The notes under the pieces were generated by a model, which was not told the DNA's origin, made no database searches, and was given only the letters and a program-made list of their open reading frames with translations. From contig JAJVIC010000007.1 in the NCBI GenBank assembly GCA_022072225.1, positions 1-64,000 of the forward strand: a stretch of DNA of 64,000 nucleotides, written 5' to 3'. Position 1 is the first letter of the stretch, and each line of letters starts with the position of its first letter. Positions 5,413 to 14,293 of the stretch are shown here, one piece after another. The stretch is from Bacteroidia bacterium (GTDB taxonomy: Bacteria > Bacteroidota > Bacteroidia > SXHM01). Position numbers and translations under genes: made by a program.

Positions 5413-7377
5413 TTAAAAACTTCTCACACACCTTACGCGTGTAGCGTAGGTTTTATTTCTTCCTTCGGTATAAACAGTATTCGGATAGTACGACCATGCG
5501 TTGGTTGCGCTCCACTCACTTGAAGTCCAATACCAGGTAGCTGCAATACCTCCGATAGCGGCTCTGTTTGCAGCCACATAATACAATTCATCATTACTTG
5601 GAAGATACCAATCGCTGTAACCGCCTTCGTTCAGTGAATAGCAAACATTGGCGGCAACATTTGTAGTACCGCAGGCAGCCACTATATTGGCTGTATTCTG
5701 CTCACCTGTTCCGTAAGCAGTAGAAGTTGATACCGAAACGCCTGCACATCCCCAGCCGATGCTTGATGACTGGTCTGTAACGGCAGCTATCAATCCGTGC
5801 TGGCCGCTTGGGTCTATGTAGGCAACTTTCCCTCCGAAAACATTGTCGCCAATACCAAGCGCAGGAGTGGTAAAGGTATATTCATTACCATATCCTGTTC
5901 CTGTATTGTTGGTGGCAAAAGCTCTTGCATAATAAGTAGTTCCGGGCGAAAGATTGCTGAGGGTACAGGTAAATGAACCTGTTCCGTTACCCCCCGGAGC
6001 AATGCTGTTGGCAATAGTAGGATTAGCCGATGTAGCATAGCATACTCCGCGCGAAGTAACAAATCCACCGCCATCAGAAACAATGTTGCCTCCGCTTTGC
6101 GCTGTAAAATAGCTGACGCTGGTAACCGAATCCGTAGTAACAGAAGGAGCTGATAAGCTGCAAGGCCCCCAGGTAGGTACACCGTTGCAATTGGTTAATA
6201 CCGCATTATTCTGTCCGATCGGAATTCGTGTCCACTGCGAACCATTCCAGTAAAGCATATCGCCCGGTGAAGTTCCGTTCTGAAAAGCACCTGCAGGACC
6301 GGTTGCTCCTGTTGCTCCGTTTGTTCCGTTTACTCCTGCAGGGCCGGTAGCACCTGTTGCGCCTGTTGCTCCCGTTACACCTGCTATACCGTTTGCACCT
6401 GCAGGGCCTGTAACACCTTGTGCGCCTTGCGGACCGGTAGCTCCGTCAGCTCCGTTTGTTCCGTTTATTCCATCAGCACCTGCCGGGCCTGTGGGGCCTG
6501 TAACACCTTGTTCACCCTGCGGACCGGTTGCTCCGTCAGCACCATTGGTTCCGTTTATTCCATCCGCACCAGTTGCGCCTGTAGGGCCTTGCTCACCTTG
6601 CGGGCCGGTTGCTCCGTCAGCTCCGTTAATTCCGTCAGCACCTGCTGTTCCCTGCGGACCTGTTGCCCCGGTTACTCCCTGCAATCCTTGTGCACCCGTT
6701 GCTCCGTTAGCTCCGGTTACACCCGTTGCTCCTCTCGCACCGGTGGGGCCGGTTGCTCCTCTGGCTCCCGTTGGGCCTTGCACTCCGGTTGCTCCTCTTG
6801 GTCCGGTTGGGCCGGTAGCACCTCTGGCACCTGTTGGTCCGGTGGGGCCGGTTGCTCCGAATGTTCCGTCACAGTTTTCTATTTCAACACTTGAACCTCT
6901 GTAGGTAAGTGTGTGTGTATTGCAATTCCATACCAATTCCTGCGCTTTTTCATTTGCATTGCTATCTGTGTTGCCTGCGCGCGCTGCATACAAAGCATAA
7001 GGAACCGACAATAACTGTGTGTTACCCATAACACTGTAATTGCTGCCGCCATCGGCATCCATTTGTGTTTCTATAAAATAAGGCCCTTTTGCCCAGTCAA
7101 TATCGCTGAACAACGAACCTTTGGTACTGCCGGCTCCTGCCTGCAAATCAAACAAACCGTAAGCATTGGTAACGGTGCGGTGTTCTTCGCTGTAAACCAC
7201 ACGCCCCTCAGCACTGCCCTGACGGATACTAATTTTAATTGAAACAGGATTGTTTGTGAGCACAGCGCCAGAAGCATTGCGTGCCACACCCTGAAAGCTG
7301 AAGCTCTGCGGAGCCTGAGCAAATACAACTGCACCGGTAAGCAGTGCAGCAAAGAGTAGCAAAATAATTTTTTTCAT
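5413..7377 (-). CDS. Secreted collagen-like repeat protein with C-terminal DUF1566/Fib_succ-like domain (654 aa)
   Basis: Signal peptide at residues 1-20 ([15 protein letters not shown]). Residues ~22-135 are the domain often seen at the start of Bacteroidota surface fibres ([13 protein letters not shown], then GLFDLQAG). Residues ~175-370 are Gly-X-Y repeats dominated by GPTGATG units, a collagen-like triple-helix stalk. A fibronectin-III-like segment follows (~405-500, ending [11 protein letters not shown]). The end (~510-654) matches DUF1566-type modules (GWYLPS-like [28 protein letters not shown]). Expected at the cell surface as a trimeric filament. No T9SS sorting domain is visible, so its route across the outer membrane is unclear. 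Confidence 0.9.
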   Translation of the reverse strand: MKKIILLLFAALLTGAVVFAQAPQSFSFQGVARNASGAVLTNNPVSIKISIRQGSAEGRVVYSEEHRTVTNAYGLFDLQAGAGSTKGSLFSDIDWAKGPYFIETQMDADGGSNYSVMGNTQLLSVPYALYAARAGNTDSNANEKAQELVWNCNTHTLTYRGSSVEIENCDGTFGATGPTGPTGARGATGPTGPRGATGVQGPTGARGATGPTGARGATGVTGANGATGAQGLQGVTGATGPQGTAGADGINGADGATGPQGEQGPTGATGADGINGTNGADGATGPQGEQGVTGPTGPAGADGINGTNGADGATGPQGAQGVTGPAGANGIAGVTGATGATGATGPAGVNGTNGATGATGPAGAFQNGTSPGDMLYWNGSQWTRIPIGQNNAVLTNCNGVPTWGPCSLSAPSVTTDSVTSVSYFTAQSGGNIVSDGGGFVTSRGVCYATSANPTIANSIAPGGNGTGSFTCTLSNLSPGTTYYARAFATNNTGTGYGNEYTFTTPALGIGDNVFGGKVAYIDPSGQHGLIAAVTDQSSSIGWGCAGVSVSTSTAYGTGEQNTANIVAACGTTNVAANVCYSLNEGGYSDWYLPSNDELYYVAANRAAIGGIAATWYWTSSEWSATNAWSYYPNTVYTEGRNKTYATRVRCVRSF

Positions 7378-7465
7378 AAATGGTATTAGGTTTTAAAACA
7401 AGGCAGCAATTATACTAAACAATTCGGTATTTATTCATTTGAAAAATAAATGGTTAAGGCATTGG

Positions 7466-7938
7466 CTAAAACAGCCCCTGCGCCAGAAACTCACCGTTGG
7501 TAATGGTAAGCGTGGTGTTGTCGGCAGCATTAAAAAAACTGCCCGAAAATGTTCCGCTGTATTCGCGGTGTGTAGGGCTGCCGCCATAATGTATGGTAAC
7601 GCTGCCACCGGTTGAAACCCATGTTTGCGAATTGCGGTGAAACTCCATACTGCCTGCAAAACCGGGCGAAACAATAGTGGTATCGGTACCGGTCATTTCA
7701 GGAAAAAAAGCAGGAAATAGTCATTGGTGCCCGTAAGGTCGCCATGAATTTTAACACCGTAAGGCCACACAGCCGTGTTTGCCGATGCCCCAATGTAATT
7801 AGGCGATGCCGCCCAGTCTACCCCATCAATAGACGCACGAAAATAAAACGGGGTGTTGCCGCTTCCGGGATCGTCATTAAGGTCGCAGGAAGAGAGAGAG
7901 AACAGCAGCAAGGCAAGAACGGTAATTGTATTTTTCAT
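7466..7938 (-). pseudogene. Small lipoprotein gene split by a frameshift in an A7/T7 run
   Basis: The start at 7938 gives a lipoprotein signal (LALLLFSLSSC, lipobox LSSC) and ~81 residues ending LLFFLK at a stop just past the A7 run at 7703-7709. The other frame then continues (PEMTGTDTTIVSPGF to FLAQGLF) to 7466. One more base in the run would join them into a ~157-residue lipoprotein. The cause could be a true mutation, slippage-based switching or a sequencing error. The protein family is not recognised. Confidence 0.7.
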
Positions 7939-7952
7939 TCTGTAAATGTAAC

Positions 7953-8002
7953 AATCTCTGTGAACCTCTGTGCAGTTTAACTCCTGTGTTACTCTGTGTA
8001 AC
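7953..8002. repeat. CTCTGTG-type interspersed repeat
   Basis: The stretch runs AATCTCTGTGAACCTCTGTG, then CAGTTTAACTCCTGTGTTAC and TCTGTGTAAC. It belongs to the low-complexity family CTCTGTG(N)CTCTGTG that recurs near 17194 and, degenerately, at 3437. It lies between divergent genes and would contain their promoters. Confidence 0.65.
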
Positions 8003-8028
8003 AAACATAATTCTGTACTTTAGCCCTT

Positions 8029-8526
8029 ATGAAATTTCTGTCCGTAATCTGTTTTTTCCTTTTTTCGCTCACTGCCTTTGCACAGCCAAGCAAATTAGAG
8101 TTAGGCATGAAACGCAACACCGCCCAAACGCTTATGGGCAAAGCAAAATTGGAGACCTATAAAAAAGACAAAAGCGTTTACGCCTTTGCCGACAGCGTTT
8201 TTTTTACGCTGGAGTTTGATGCCAATGATTATTGCAGCGGCTTTTTCTGGTCGGCAAAAAACGAAACAGCACTTGAAAAAATACTGAGCGAAAATGGCTT
8301 TACAAAAAAAGACAGCATCACCTTTTCGGCACCTGAATTAAAAGGTCTGCTTAAGAAAGAACAACAAACCACCCAACATATTTATCGTTTTGTTGCAGCC
8401 ATACCTCAACCCGAAGAGCAGGTAAAAAAGCCGGAAAAAATTGCAGAAGAAATCCCGAAAGAAAAACCGTTTTACGGGTTTACATTGTTAGGTATGAAGG
8501 TGTGGGAGCAGAAAGAGAATAAATAA
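8029..8526 (+). CDS. Exported protein of unknown function (165 aa)
   Basis: Not recognised. A clear signal peptide (FLSVICFFLFSLTAFAQ) precedes a small alpha/beta domain starting KLELGMKRNTAQTLMGKAKL, which is reminiscent of BamE/SmpA-like folds but not convincingly so. A Lys/Glu/Pro-rich linker (~135-148) follows. Probably periplasmic. It is divergent from the lipoprotein pseudogene, with a repeat in between, and a large inverted repeat follows its stop. Confidence 0.75.
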   Translation: MKFLSVICFFLFSLTAFAQPSKLELGMKRNTAQTLMGKAKLETYKKDKSVYAFADSVFFTLEFDANDYCSGFFWSAKNETALEKILSENGFTKKDSITFSAPELKGLLKKEQQTTQHIYRFVAAIPQPEEQVKKPEKIAEEIPKEKPFYGFTLLGMKVWEQKENK

Positions 8527-8570
8527 CGGAATTATTAATCAGACAGCAAATTTGTATGAAGATGGCGTGC

Positions 8571-8669
8571 TGTCACTTCGAGCGTAGTCGAGAAGTTTAA
8601 TTATCGCTTCTCGCTTTCGCATTTACTCGCTCAAATGTTCACTGAACATTTGCCGTGCTCGAAGTGACA
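8571..8669. repeat. Interspersed inverted repeat of the GTCACTTCGAGC family
   Basis: Outer arms TGTCACTTCGAGC (8571-8583) and GCTCGAAGTGACA (8656-8668), with an inner hairpin AAATGTTC-ACT-GAACATTT (8633-8651). A related sequence is embedded in coding DNA at 25450-25475. Located between convergent genes. Confidence 0.85.
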
Positions 8670-8711
8670 AAATTCGTGCTTTTGCCAACAGCTTAATAAA
8701 TCCGAAAGTAA

Positions 8712-11700
8712 TCACGCCTTTACTCCTATTATACACATATCGTCTACCTGTTCATGGTTTCCCATCCATTGTTTATAGTAAGTAACAATACGGGCTTTCT
8801 GTTCCTCCATAGGAAGGTGTCCGAGTGTTTGCAGCAGTTCGCGCAGTTGCGCTTTCTTGAATTTTTTGCCCTTATCGCCACCAAACTGGTCCACAATACC
8901 GTCACTGAACATGTAAAAACTATCGCCCGGCTGCAACTGATACGTGTGGTTGGTAAATGATTTGGGTTCGTCTGTAAACTGTCCTATCGACATGCGGTCG
9001 GCTTTCAGTTCGGTCAGTTCGCCCTTGCTGATAATAAATAAAGGATTGTGTGCGCCTGCATATTCGAGCTCCAGTGTTTTGGTGTTGAAATTACACAGGG
9101 CCATGTCCATACCATCGCGCACCGAAGCGCCTTCTGCCGCTTTGTGCAGTGTTTCGTTTACCGTAAGGTTCAGGTAATTGAGAATAATGGAAGGTTTGAG
9201 CAAACGGTGTTCGTTTACCGCCTGGTTCAGTCCGTTGTGGCCTATAATACTCATAAAAGCTCCGGGTACTCCGTGTCCCGTACAGTCGGCCACCGAAAGC
9301 ATAACATTGTCCCCCCGTTTTTCAATCCAGTAGAAGTCACCGCTTACAATGTCTTTGGGCATGTAAAGAATAAACGTGTCTTTCAGGTATTTTTTAAATA
9401 CCTGTTGCGGAGGCAATATGGCTTCCTGCAAGGTTTTCGCATAATTGATACTGTCGGTAATGTCGCGGTTCTTGTGTTCAATAATATCTTTCTGCAACGA
9501 AATTTCTTCTTTCTGGCGCGTAATCTGGCTGTTGGCCCTGCGTATGCTTACATAGCTGTAAATGGCTGCCGCCACTAACAACCCGATGATCAGAAAAAAC
9601 CACCAGCGCTGCCAGAAAGGCGGTTCAATTACAAACTTAAACGAAACCGGTTTGGCTGTAACAATGTCTTCTTCCGTTCCTGATTTTACCAGAAACTCAT
9701 ACTCACCCGGAGGGAGATTGGAATACGTTTCAGAAGTTTTAAACGATACGGGAAGCCAGCCTTTATCAAATCCTTTCAGGTAATACTGGTAAGCAATTTC
9801 ATGCGGATTGGTTAGGCTTATGCCCACATAATCAAACGTAAGGTGGTTGCGGTCAAAAGTCAAAACCAGGTTAAGCGGAATGTTATTATCGTCAACACTG
9901 TCGGCAAACAGTTTCCATTCCACCGGTTGTGAAAACAGGCGTATGGCTTTTAAAACTGTAATGGGTTCAGTGTTTTTAGGTAAATCAAATTCGGGTTGAT
10001 AAACTACCAGTCCGTTAGCAGTACCAATCCATATTTTCCCTTTGTTGTCAATCATCATGGCATTGTTGCTGCATCCACCGGGAAAGCCATCGTCTTTGCC
10101 ATAGTAACGGTTACGGTTCAACACATCGCCTTTTGCGGTTATGTGACTTATCCCTTTGGGCATTCCAAGCCACATGCTGTTGTTTTTATCAAACACCAGT
10201 GAGTATACAGCGCTTGATCTCAACCCTTCTTTTTCACCGAAATGAGTAAGGTATCTGCGGTTGTATTTATATAAACCATCGTTGGTTCCGAACCAGAGAT
10301 TCCAATCTTCGTCTTCATCAATACAGCGTATGCGGTCGCCAATAAAACCATTGCTTTTGTTCATGTGCTGCACACCAGTTCCGTTGTAGCGCAACACACC
10401 GTCTTCATAGCCAAACCACAATACACCTTCGCTGTCTTTGTAAATGCAATACGTTTTATCGCGGAATTTATCGGCAGCCTTAAACGGTATTATTTTATTG
10501 CCTTCAACCTTTGCTATTCCGCCCCATGTGGCCAGCCAAATAGTTCCGTCAGCCTCTACATGTATATCCTGAATATGGTTGCAGTTCCGTTCATCAGCTT
10601 TCAGTTCTGTAAACTTTTTGCCGGCATACTTTGTAAGTCCGAAATTTGTACCTATCAGAATTGTTCCGTTTTTTTCCTGCCCGAAACAGGTAACTGTTTC
10701 GCTGCTCAGCCCGTTTTTTTCTTTATACGTTGTAAACTTTTTGCCGTCAAACGTGGTGGCTCCCCGTTTGCTTCCTATCCAATACAAACCGGAGCTGTCC
10801 TGAAAAATGGCTTCAATGTTATCATCGGGAAGGCTGTCGCGTATGTTGTAGCTGTAAAACATTTCGCTGCTCAGTTTCGATAATCCGTTGGTTTTGGAAG
10901 CAAACCACATATTGCCTTCGCGGTCCTGTATAATTTTCCAGATGTTGTTATCCACCAGTCCGTTCGATTTTTTAAACTTGGTAAACTCACCGTTGCGGTA
11001 TTTAAAAACACCTTCGCTGCTGCCAATCCAAAGGTTACCGGCATCGTCTTTACAAAAATCATAAAAAGGTATATCGGTCATGGTGCCGGGCACTTTTACC
11101 TGTGTTATCTTTTCGTTTTCGAGGTTATACAACCCTTCGTGTGTGGCAATCCAGTAGTTATTTGTTCCGCGTTGTATAACAGAATACACATAGTTTGATT
11201 TCAGCCCGTTTGCTGACGAATAGTTTTTCAGTTTGCCGCCACTGAACAAAAACAAACCGCTTTGTACAGTGCAAAACCAGGTATTACCCTTGTTATCCTC
11301 CACAATGTTGAATACGGTAGAATTATCCAACACCGAGTCGAGTTTTAAAGGAATAATGGTATCTCCCTCCAGCACACAAACTCCTTTGCCGGTGCCTAAA
11401 AGAATTTTACCTTTTTTATCTTTAAAAACCTTTACTACACCATTGTGCGAAAGGCCTTTTTCGGTGGTGTAGTTATTAAATTTTTTGCCGTTGTAAATAC
11501 TTAGTCCGTTTACGGTACCTATATAAAGATTGCCTTCGTTGCCCTGTGCAATACTGTATACTACATTATTCGCAAGACCGTTTATTTGTTTGAAATATTC
11601 AAATTTATCACCATCGTATCGTGCTACTCCTTCCTGATTAGTACCTATCCATAGTCTTCCGCTTGCATCCTGAAAAACACTGAGTACCTGAGATTGAGGT

Positions 11701-11822
11701 AATCCGTTTTCAACCGTAAAGTTTTTAAAGAAATAGGTTTGCGAAAACAAAACATTGCACCACAGCAATGGCACAAGAAAAAATCCTAAGCGAAATAAAA
11801 ATGTAAAATGCTTTGTTTTCAT
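8712..11822 (-). CDS. Membrane sensor: two-component-regulator propeller, Y_Y_Y domain and SpoIIE phosphatase (1036 aa)
   Basis: Signal peptide/anchor at residues ~5-27. Residues ~28-640 are repeated propeller blades of the reg_prop type (SGRLWIGTNQEGVARYDGDK and many LWIGT/MWFAS units). A Y_Y_Y domain lies at ~660-725 (LPPGEYEFLVKS). One membrane helix (~741-760) and a short coiled coil lead to a cytoplasmic SpoIIE/PP2C-like Ser/Thr phosphatase at ~825-1036, with GDFYWIE and SVADCTGHGVPGAFMS carrying the metal-binding Asp residues. It probably senses an extracellular ligand and dephosphorylates an anti-anti-sigma partner or similar target. No histidine kinase domain is present, unlike hybrid two-component sensors with the same sensor half. 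No partner gene lies nearby. Confidence 0.93.
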   Translation of the reverse strand: MKTKHFTFLFRLGFFLVPLLWCNVLFSQTYFFKNFTVENGLPQSQVLSVFQDASGRLWIGTNQEGVARYDGDKFEYFKQINGLANNVVYSIAQGNEGNLYIGTVNGLSIYNGKKFNNYTTEKGLSHNGVVKVFKDKKGKILLGTGKGVCVLEGDTIIPLKLDSVLDNSTVFNIVEDNKGNTWFCTVQSGLFLFSGGKLKNYSSANGLKSNYVYSVIQRGTNNYWIATHEGLYNLENEKITQVKVPGTMTDIPFYDFCKDDAGNLWIGSSEGVFKYRNGEFTKFKKSNGLVDNNIWKIIQDREGNMWFASKTNGLSKLSSEMFYSYNIRDSLPDDNIEAIFQDSSGLYWIGSKRGATTFDGKKFTTYKEKNGLSSETVTCFGQEKNGTILIGTNFGLTKYAGKKFTELKADERNCNHIQDIHVEADGTIWLATWGGIAKVEGNKIIPFKAADKFRDKTYCIYKDSEGVLWFGYEDGVLRYNGTGVQHMNKSNGFIGDRIRCIDEDEDWNLWFGTNDGLYKYNRRYLTHFGEKEGLRSSAVYSLVFDKNNSMWLGMPKGISHITAKGDVLNRNRYYGKDDGFPGGCSNNAMMIDNKGKIWIGTANGLVVYQPEFDLPKNTEPITVLKAIRLFSQPVEWKLFADSVDDNNIPLNLVLTFDRNHLTFDYVGISLTNPHEIAYQYYLKGFDKGWLPVSFKTSETYSNLPPGEYEFLVKSGTEEDIVTAKPVSFKFVIEPPFWQRWWFFLIIGLLVAAAIYSYVSIRRANSQITRQKEEISLQKDIIEHKNRDITDSINYAKTLQEAILPPQQVFKKYLKDTFILYMPKDIVSGDFYWIEKRGDNVMLSVADCTGHGVPGAFMSIIGHNGLNQAVNEHRLLKPSIILNYLNLTVNETLHKAAEGASVRDGMDMALCNFNTKTLELEYAGAHNPLFIISKGELTELKADRMSIGQFTDEPKSFTNHTYQLQPGDSFYMFSDGIVDQFGGDKGKKFKKAQLRELLQTLGHLPMEEQKARIVTYYKQWMGNHEQVDDMCIIGVKA

Positions 11823-11833
11823 TTTCAGACCGA

Positions 11834-11841
11834 CAAACTTA
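11834..11841 (-). promoter_or_regulatory. -7 box for the SpoIIE sensor gene
   Basis: On the minus strand TAAGTTTG matches the Bacteroidota TAnnTTTG box and lies 11 bases before the ATG at 11822. This predicts a very short leader. No good -33 TTTG is visible at 19-21 bases upstream. Confidence 0.4.
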
Positions 11842-11922
11842 CACGAATTAATAAAAACTTAAACCACAACCTGCTCGGCTTATCTGCAAATCCATTACTT
11901 TCGTGAATTATCATTTCCGTTT

Positions 11923-12798
11923 ATGCCGCACACCAATTACCACAGTCATTGCAATTTTTGCGATGGCACTGACGAACCCCGGGTATATGCCGAAGCTGCT
12001 CTTGAACAAGGTATGATTGCTTATGGTTTTTCTTCGCATGTACCTATGCCTTTCTTTTGTGCATGGAGTATGAAGGCCGACAAACTGGGTGATTACAGCG
12101 AATTGATTGAAAAACTGAAACTCGAATACAAAGGTCGTTTGCAGATTTATCGCAGCCTTGAAATAGATTACATACCCGGATTAATTGGTCCGCAAACATC
12201 GTTTATTAAAGAAATCAACTTAGACTATACCATTGGTTCTGTTCATTTTGTTGACCGGTTTGATGACGGTCGCCACTGGGAAATTGACGGAACTGCGGCC
12301 ATTTTTGAAGAAGGACTACAAAAGATTTTTGCAGGCGATATTCAGAATGCGGTAACGCGTTATTATGACCTTACCCGCATGATGCTGCGCGAAGAATGTC
12401 CCGATGTTATCGGACACATCGACAAAATAAAAATGCAAAATCCGGACAATAAATATTTCAGCGAAGATGCCCAATGGTATAAAGGCGAAGTGATTCGAAC
12501 CCTTGATGTTGTTGCTCAAACAAAAGCCATAGTTGAGGTAAACACGCGTGGGTTATACAAGAAAAAAACCACAGAGCCTTATCCCGGTAAATGGATGCTC
12601 AGTGAAATTCTGAAGCGCAACATCCCGGTTATGGTTAATTCCGACTCACATCATCCGAAAGAAATTACCGGAGAATTTGAAATTGCTTTCACCTTGTTAA
12701 AAGAAACAGGGTTTAAAACTGTAAAATCTTTTGTTGACAACAAGTGGCAGGATTTTATGTTTGATAAAAACGGTTTAATCCTGCCTGTTAATGCCTGA
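11923..12798 (+). CDS. PHP-family histidinol-phosphatase (291 aa)
   Basis: Hydrolyses L-histidinol phosphate to histidinol if it follows the HisK branch of the PHP family. Metal-binding motifs are all visible: YHSHCNFCDG near the N-terminus, GFSSHVPMPF (~45), SLEIDYIPG (~90), GSVHFVDRF (~109), GHIDKIKM (~167) and VNSDSHHPKEI (~245). Length fits the family (260-300). No other his genes are adjacent. It overlaps the next gene by 8 bases, so the two are co-translated. A near-match to the -7 box (TACTTTCG) lies just upstream. Other PHP phosphoesterase substrates are possible. Confidence 0.88.
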   Translation: MPHTNYHSHCNFCDGTDEPRVYAEAALEQGMIAYGFSSHVPMPFFCAWSMKADKLGDYSELIEKLKLEYKGRLQIYRSLEIDYIPGLIGPQTSFIKEINLDYTIGSVHFVDRFDDGRHWEIDGTAAIFEEGLQKIFAGDIQNAVTRYYDLTRMMLREECPDVIGHIDKIKMQNPDNKYFSEDAQWYKGEVIRTLDVVAQTKAIVEVNTRGLYKKKTTEPYPGKWMLSEILKRNIPVMVNSDSHHPKEITGEFEIAFTLLKETGFKTVKSFVDNKWQDFMFDKNGLILPVNA

Positions 12799-14065
12799 AA
12801 ATTTAGTCAAGCGCTGGCTTTCCGGTTCTAATGGCTTTGTTCTTTCTGTGTATGCAACGCTCGCAGCATTCTGCACTTACTCGTGCATGTATGCTTTTCG
12901 CAAACCTTTTTCAGCAGCAGGTTTTAGCGATGTGGACGATATGTGGGGATTGAAGTTCAAATCTGTTTTGGTTATTTCGCAGGCAATCGGTTATATGCTC
13001 TCCAAATTCATCGGAATAAAAGTTGTATCCGAAATGGGAAAAAACAACAGAGCTCTTGGTATTATTGTGTTGGTAGGCATTGCAGAGCTTTCGCTACTTG
13101 GTTTTGCTCTTGTTCCAAACAATTTTAAACTTGCTTTTTTATTCCTTAATGGGCTTCCGCTTGGCATGGTTTGGGGTTTGGTTTTCTCATTTCTGGAAGG
13201 CCGCAGATGGACAGAAATAATGGGTGCAGGTTTATGTGCCAGCTTTGCTTTTGCTTCGGGTTTTGTAAAAACAGTTGCAGCCAATCTTATGCAGATGGGC
13301 GTTTCAGAATTCTGGATGCCGGTGGCAACGGGTGGCGTTTTCTTTGTTCCGCTTGCATTTTTTGTATGGTTGCTCAGCAATGTTCCCGAACCAACCAAGG
13401 AAGATGAAGCCCTGCGCACCAAACGCGAACCTATGAATGCGGAACAACGCTGGAGTTTCTTTAAAGCATTTGCTCCCGGTCTGGTTCTGTTGGTAATTAC
13501 CTATATGTTCCTCACCGCCTTTCGTGATTTCCGCGACAACTTTATGGCTGAAATTCTAAATGCTCTGGGCTTTGAAAAGAAACCCGCCATTTTTACGCAA
13601 ACTGAAGTTCCCGTAACACTTGGTGTATTGGTTCTGCTTGGCTTTATCATGTTTATTAAAGACAATAAAAAAGCCCTGATGATTAACCATTTAGTAATTG
13701 CAGCCGGTTGCCTGATTACCGGATTGAGCGCCTTTGCTTATCACAGTGGTTGGTTAAGTCCGGTTGCCTGGATAATGTTAAGTGGGTTTGGAGCCTATAC
13801 AGCCTACATTCCTTTCAACTGCATACTGTTTGAGCGGCTTATCGCTGCTTTTAAATATGTCAGCAATGCGGGCTTCCTGATTTATGTTGCCGATTCGTTC
13901 GGGTATTTATGCAGCGTAGGGGTATTGTTTTATAAAGACTTTTTTCTGTCGGAAGTAAGCTGGCTAAACCTTTTTACCAATGCCTGCTACCTGATTGCCG
14001 TATTCGGTACATTATTTACCCTGCTTGCGCTGGGTTATTTTTATCAGAAAAAAACTGCGGTATAG
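12791..14065 (+). CDS. DUF5690 family MFS-type membrane protein (424 aa)
   Basis: About 12 membrane helices spread over the whole length, with MFS-like features: the start LSVYATLAAFCTYSCMYAFR, then KPFSA, and a central loop (~200-215). The N-terminal sequence is characteristic of DUF5690 as I remember it. It probably transports a small solute across the inner membrane; the substrate is unknown. Translational overlap with the PHP phosphatase suggests a linked role. Confidence 0.85.
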   Translation: MPENLVKRWLSGSNGFVLSVYATLAAFCTYSCMYAFRKPFSAAGFSDVDDMWGLKFKSVLVISQAIGYMLSKFIGIKVVSEMGKNNRALGIIVLVGIAELSLLGFALVPNNFKLAFLFLNGLPLGMVWGLVFSFLEGRRWTEIMGAGLCASFAFASGFVKTVAANLMQMGVSEFWMPVATGGVFFVPLAFFVWLLSNVPEPTKEDEALRTKREPMNAEQRWSFFKAFAPGLVLLVITYMFLTAFRDFRDNFMAEILNALGFEKKPAIFTQTEVPVTLGVLVLLGFIMFIKDNKKALMINHLVIAAGCLITGLSAFAYHSGWLSPVAWIMLSGFGAYTAYIPFNCILFERLIAAFKYVSNAGFLIYVADSFGYLCSVGVLFYKDFFLSEVSWLNLFTNACYLIAVFGTLFTLLALGYFYQKKTAV

Positions 14066-14119
14066 TTTTGTCAATTAATCTATTTGATGTAGGTTTGCGC
14101 TGCTAAAAAATAAAAAACT

Positions 14120-14293
14120 ATGGGCTACCTATTATATCCTACTCGCGATCTTATTGAAGCAACTTTCCCATTGATGCCGGCTTTGGGCAATGGTATGAAC
14201 TATGCTTTAATGGCAGTTGGCGCAGTTGCCTGCACTATCTGGATTGGCTTAATGCTGAAATACGAAAAGCAGGAAGTTCCTAACAGACAGTAA
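14120..14293 (+). CDS. Small membrane protein (57 aa)
   Basis: ATG at 14120 to TAA at 14291-14293. The protein has one good membrane helix (NYALMAVGAVACTIWIGLML) after an amphipathic start (LLYPTRDLIEATFPLMPA) and a short charged tail. It lies 54 bases after the DUF5690 gene and its stop abuts the purD stop on the other strand, so it may be the third gene of the PHP-DUF5690 unit. It resembles small DUF-type membrane proteins of Bacteroidota, but I cannot name the family. Confidence 0.75.
   Translation: MGYLLYPTRDLIEATFPLMPALGNGMNYALMAVGAVACTIWIGLMLKYEKQEVPNRQ

Noticed and set aside
6418-6904. Two plus-strand frames rich in Cys/Ser or Pro/Ala
   Set aside because: Shadows of the collagen-like repeat region, whose simple codon pattern keeps other frames open.
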